Part shown: positions 61,236-64,000 of the stretch, piece by piece
Layout of the letters: every line of letters starts with the position of its first letter
Numbering within the stretch: the first letter of the stretch is position 1
Assembly: GCF_014699035.1 (NCBI RefSeq)
Contig: NZ_JACXAA010000002.1
Location: 496,001 to 560,000 of the forward strand
Reading direction: 5' to 3'
Origin: Spirosoma validum
GTDB lineage: Bacteria; Bacteroidota; Bacteroidia; Cytophagales; Spirosomataceae
DNA length: 64,000 nucleotides
Notes under the pieces: model-generated
What the model was told of the DNA's origin: nothing
Databases searched by the model: none
What the model saw: the letters and a program-made list of their open reading frames with translations, nothing else
Translations under genes and position numbers: made by a program

Positions 61236-62357
61236 TTATTTACATCCTTTACTGTCGATCACGATGTACGTATCCAGTTGATCATAGCTGGCATTGATCG
61301 TATGACAGATCAGGGCTAGTTTATCGAAAAGGGGCTCATCGGCTAATGAAGCGGTCAGGTAGCAGTTCTTCATGGCTTCTTCGTCAAAAACGATGTCGAT
61401 GCTGTAGGCTTTTTCAAGCGCGGCAAACACATCGGCAATGGGTGTTCGCTTGAAGGTAAATGACTGCCTGTGAGCCTCTTTTTGCAACAGGGCTGGTTCG
61501 TTGACTAAACTTCTTACCAGACGTGTATCTTTTTCTGAGAAAACTACCTGCTGATTTGGTGTCAATACGGTACCTCCCAATTTGTAATCTTCTTTCTTGC
61601 TCGTTGATGCTGCCTGATCCTGTGCATAAACCGATACTTTTCCCGTTTTCACGACAACCTTCACCTGTTTAGCGGTTTCGTTAGTCTGCACCATGAAGCT
61701 GGTTCCCAAAACCTTCGTCACCAGACTATTCGCGTACACATAAAAGGGGCGGGACGGATTCTTTGACACTTTAAAAAAAGCTTCGCCTGCCAGATACACT
61801 TCCCGCCTGGTACCCAAAAACTGCCTGGGATAACTGATCCGGCTCTTCGGATAAAGCAAAATACTGCTTTGATCCGGTAGGCTTACCACCAGTGGTTTAT
61901 CAGTCGTATTCTTCACTTCGTCAAGCGGACTTGTTACCTGAGCGACTAGCTCATTATACGTAACGTCGCGCTTCGTGTTCATCGGCTTTAGTACGTACCA
62001 GCCAAATAATCCAAGTAGAATCAGCAAGCTGGCGGCCATTCCATAACGGACAGGTGTGAACTGAAGCCATCTGACAGGCTCTGGCTTTTGTCTGTCCAGC
62101 GATTTGTAGAGTTGGCTGATTTCGCGCTCTATTTCCCGATCTGAAAGCTGTACCTGTTCGCTAATACGTTGTTCAGTCTGGCTACTAATTGCAGTCAACA
62201 GAAAATGAGCTTTCTCTACTTGTTCCTTTTGATCAGGATTCTGAAGCAACCACTCGTTCCAGAAGGCGCTTACGACAGGGTCACCAGCTAATTTCCACCG
62301 TTGAAACGAAGAATCAGCGGCTAGTTCTTCTGGTTCGAGATTCCTGTAATCCTGCAT
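61236..62357 (-). CDS. FecR-family anti-sigma factor
   Basis: A 373-residue anti-sigma factor: an N-terminal helical domain with FWNEWLLQNPDQKEQVEKA, one membrane helix at residues 104-123 (GMAASLLILLGLFGWYV), then the periplasmic FecR domain (SLPDQSSILLYPKSRISYPRQF, REVYLAGEAFFKVSKN). The C-terminal region (FTFKRTPIADVFAALEKAYSID, then CYLTASLADEPLFDKL) is similar to an STN-like fold. It should receive a signal from the STN domain of the adjacent SusC. No sigma factor gene is next to it on either side. Confidence 0.9.
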   Translation of the reverse strand: MQDYRNLEPEELAADSSFQRWKLAGDPVVSAFWNEWLLQNPDQKEQVEKAHFLLTAISSQTEQRISEQVQLSDREIEREISQLYKSLDRQKPEPVRWLQFTPVRYGMAASLLILLGLFGWYVLKPMNTKRDVTYNELVAQVTSPLDEVKNTTDKPLVVSLPDQSSILLYPKSRISYPRQFLGTRREVYLAGEAFFKVSKNPSRPFYVYANSLVTKVLGTSFMVQTNETAKQVKVVVKTGKVSVYAQDQAASTSKKEDYKLGGTVLTPNQQVVFSEKDTRLVRSLVNEPALLQKEAHRQSFTFKRTPIADVFAALEKAYSIDIVFDEEAMKNCYLTASLADEPLFDKLALICHTINASYDQLDTYIVIDSKGCK

Positions 62358-62554
62358 GCGTCAAGTACTATCTATGCTATTTTGAAGTAAGGATGTAAGA
62401 ACATGCCGCCAATACTCACTTTGTTGAAATTATATTTTAAATTTTTTTAGAATAGCCAATTTTGAGCTGTACAGGCTATTTTTAGTATAAATGAAACTGC
62501 CAATTTTGCTGGTATTGCCGTTATATGAGTTGATAAATAACCTCGACAAAATGT

Positions 62555-62947
62555 ATGTCTATTGAACATGTTGCTATATGGGTACACGATCTGGAGCGGA
62601 TGCGATCGTTTTACGAAACGTATTTTGGCGCTACGGCCAATAGTCGCTACATGAATACCCAAAAGAAATTCGCTTCGTATTTTCTCAGCTTCCCGCATGG
62701 TGGTCCACGACTGGAGATTATGCAGATGCCGGGAATTCGGGAAGCTCCAAAGGATGGACCGTCACAGTGGATGGGTTACGCGCACGTTGCCTGCTCAGTC
62801 GGTAGCGAAACGGCAGTTGATACATTGACTAACCAACTTCGGACTGATGGCTACACGATTGTCGACGGACCTCGCCGTACAGGGGATGGCTACTACGAGA
62901 GCGTTGTGCTGGACCCGGAACAAAATAGGATTGAGGTAACAATTTAG
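62555..62947 (+). CDS. VOC/glyoxalase-fold protein
   Basis: A 130-residue VOC superfamily protein: IEHVAIWVHDLERMRSFYETYFG, YFLSFPHGGPRLEIM and GYAHVACSV, then the last part GYYESVVLDPEQNRIEVT. The His and Glu metal ligands of glyoxalase-like members are present at HVAI, LEIM, HVAC and IEVT. Substrate unknown. It is convergent with the alpha/beta hydrolase gene. Confidence 0.87.
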   Translation: MSIEHVAIWVHDLERMRSFYETYFGATANSRYMNTQKKFASYFLSFPHGGPRLEIMQMPGIREAPKDGPSQWMGYAHVACSVGSETAVDTLTNQLRTDGYTIVDGPRRTGDGYYESVVLDPEQNRIEVTI

Positions 62948-63034
62948 GGGGAGGAAGGAGGAGGGGGAAGAAAGGGAAAAGATAGCAGGAGTATGTCCCT
63001 CTCCTCCCTTTCTTCCCCCTCCTCCTTCTTCCCC
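62948..63034. terminator. Purine-strand inverted repeat between convergent genes
   Basis: A 29-base purine-only arm (62948-62976) faces a 29-base pyrimidine-only arm (63006-63034) with one mismatch; both are runs of G/A or C/T (GGGGAGGAAGGAGG). It sits one base after the VOC stop and one base before the hydrolase stop at 63036, so it can end both transcripts. Confidence 0.7.
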
Positions 63035-63035
63035 T

Positions 63036-63974
63036 TTATTTTACCGCCATTGATTTGGCTCTAACCGTTTCTTTGACATCGCGTCGGGTTAGGATGTCAA
63101 GGAGAATTTCGGTCATATACTGACGTTTGTTGAACACGATATCATGACGATTCTCCGGCAATAAAAACTGCTTTACCCGCGCATTCACCAAGTGTTGCTG
63201 CGCAAAGGAAACATTAGTGGGATAAACCAGATCGTCGCGCTGACCATGTAACATGGTAATGTTCGACCGGATTTTGGGCCAGTCGGGAAGAATGGCTTCC
63301 AGTGCCTCTCGATGGGCCAGCTTTTCATCATTTGCCAGCCGGAGCAATGGTGGAACGCCCCAATGAATCAGCGGACTATCCGCGAGATAACTGATCGAAT
63401 ACGTCCGCTCCAGACCGGGTCCAAGTGCCGAGGATACGAATACTACGTGGTTGACACGCCCTGGATTATTCATCGCTAACCGCGCTGATACCGAGCCACC
63501 ATACGACGACCCGACTACCATTAAATAAGGCGCTTTCCGATAGCGATCAATGAGGGGCTGAAGTAATTCGGCCTGCCGGATAATCGACGTTTCAACCCGG
63601 CCAAAATCTGAGTAACCGTAGCCTGGTCGATCAACAGCAACCAGTTGGGCACGATTGAGCAGTGTCGAATCTTTAAAAAACTCATTGAAGAACGATAGCG
63701 AGCTTGGCGCCCCGTGAACGAAAAGCACAACGGGCAACGTCGAATCGCCACGGAGAGCAGGTGTTTCCATGAACCGAATTGTCCGTGGGACGCCACTACG
63801 TTCGTTAACCTGATAATAATGTACAGATGGATGGATGAGCTGCCCCTGAAACTCTTCGGCTAACTCCTGGTCAGACTGCCGGGAGTCGACGAACCAAGCT
63901 ACCACGAGTACACCAATTGATAGTATAAAAATAGTCAATAAAGCCCAGCCAAGAATGCGCAGGAATCGTTTCAT
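63036..63974 (-). CDS. Membrane-anchored alpha/beta hydrolase
   Basis: A 312-residue alpha/beta hydrolase. The ATG at 63974 gives an N-terminal membrane anchor (RILGWALLTIFILSIGVLVVAWFV). The catalytic domain has LPVVLFVHGAPSSLSFF (oxyanion HG), RPGYGYSD, the nucleophile elbow VVGSSYGGSVSARLA and a C-terminal LPENRHDIVF with the likely catalytic His. Substrate unknown. It is cut off from further upstream sequence only by the window edge, 26 bases away. Confidence 0.83.
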   Translation of the reverse strand: MKRFLRILGWALLTIFILSIGVLVVAWFVDSRQSDQELAEEFQGQLIHPSVHYYQVNERSGVPRTIRFMETPALRGDSTLPVVLFVHGAPSSLSFFNEFFKDSTLLNRAQLVAVDRPGYGYSDFGRVETSIIRQAELLQPLIDRYRKAPYLMVVGSSYGGSVSARLAMNNPGRVNHVVFVSSALGPGLERTYSISYLADSPLIHWGVPPLLRLANDEKLAHREALEAILPDWPKIRSNITMLHGQRDDLVYPTNVSFAQQHLVNARVKQFLLPENRHDIVFNKRQYMTEILLDILTRRDVKETVRAKSMAVK

Positions 63975-64000
63975 AACGGTATTGTGTGGACCCAATCCTG

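Overview
The window looks like a piece of a Cytophagales chromosome (Bacteroidota, Spirosoma-like). A SusC/SusD pair with an N-terminal STN domain and a FecR-type anti-sigma factor, TamB beside tsaD, PKD and S74/tail-fibre surface proteins, a BASS transporter and a very large outer-membrane/periplasmic gene content all fit this group. The taxonomic call is inference from gene families; no 16S rRNA gene is present.

The window has two halves. Bases 1 to about 29.3 kb are accessory DNA. It opens with a replicon-like module: a RecA/RepA-type ATPase cut by the left edge, a nine-base iteron array, a zinc-ribbon/toprim-like primase-type protein and a terminase-small-subunit-like protein. It continues through small lineage-specific genes: an HEAAH peptidase-like protein, a retropepsin-like protein, two neighbouring beta-solenoid proteins and an AbiTii protein. 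There follows a DUF2971 gene whose N-terminal IF2_N-like part is separated from the rest by one in-frame stop codon. Next come a PKD lipoprotein, an XRE regulator and a compact phage-like operon (14.4-17.7 kb) with two active-site-less S24-like proteins, an AntA/AntB antirepressor, a LytTR-only protein and a YopX protein. A lipase, two S74 adhesin-like proteins, an ArsR regulator, a TIR-domain protein with an unfamiliar C-terminal domain, a umuDC operon and a small nuclease operon complete this half. Several of these genes (9-12 kb, 23.4-24.5 kb, 26.9-27.9 kb) look clearly more AT-rich than their surroundings. A tRNA-Asp gene (29384-29460, minus strand) has its 3' end facing this half, a usual arrangement for the edge of an integrated island.

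From 29.6 kb onward the sequence reads as host chromosome. It holds two glycoside hydrolases (GH5-like and GH43), a Fur regulator with two small CxxC proteins, TamB, tsaD, a MOSC protein, a UbiA-like membrane protein, a hydroxyacyl-CoA dehydrogenase overlapping an M19 dipeptidase, an ECF sigma factor, an SMP-30 lactonase-like protein and a radical SAM protein of the spore photoproduct lyase family.

From 46.7 to 62.4 kb nearly everything lies on the minus strand and looks like one nutrient-use locus. FecR, SusC and SusD lead into two RidA proteins, a CBM9-like protein, a SelA-like PLP enzyme, two deacetylase-type amidohydrolases, a sugar dehydrogenase fused to cytochrome c and a BASS transporter. 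The PLP enzyme and both RidA proteins carry twin-arginine motifs and the hydrolases carry Sec-type signal peptides. I therefore propose periplasmic breakdown of an N-acylated amino compound that enters through SusCD, with an organic acid taken up by BASS. Perfect or near-perfect 18-39 base palindromes sit in the intergenic gaps of this half, often touching stop codons.
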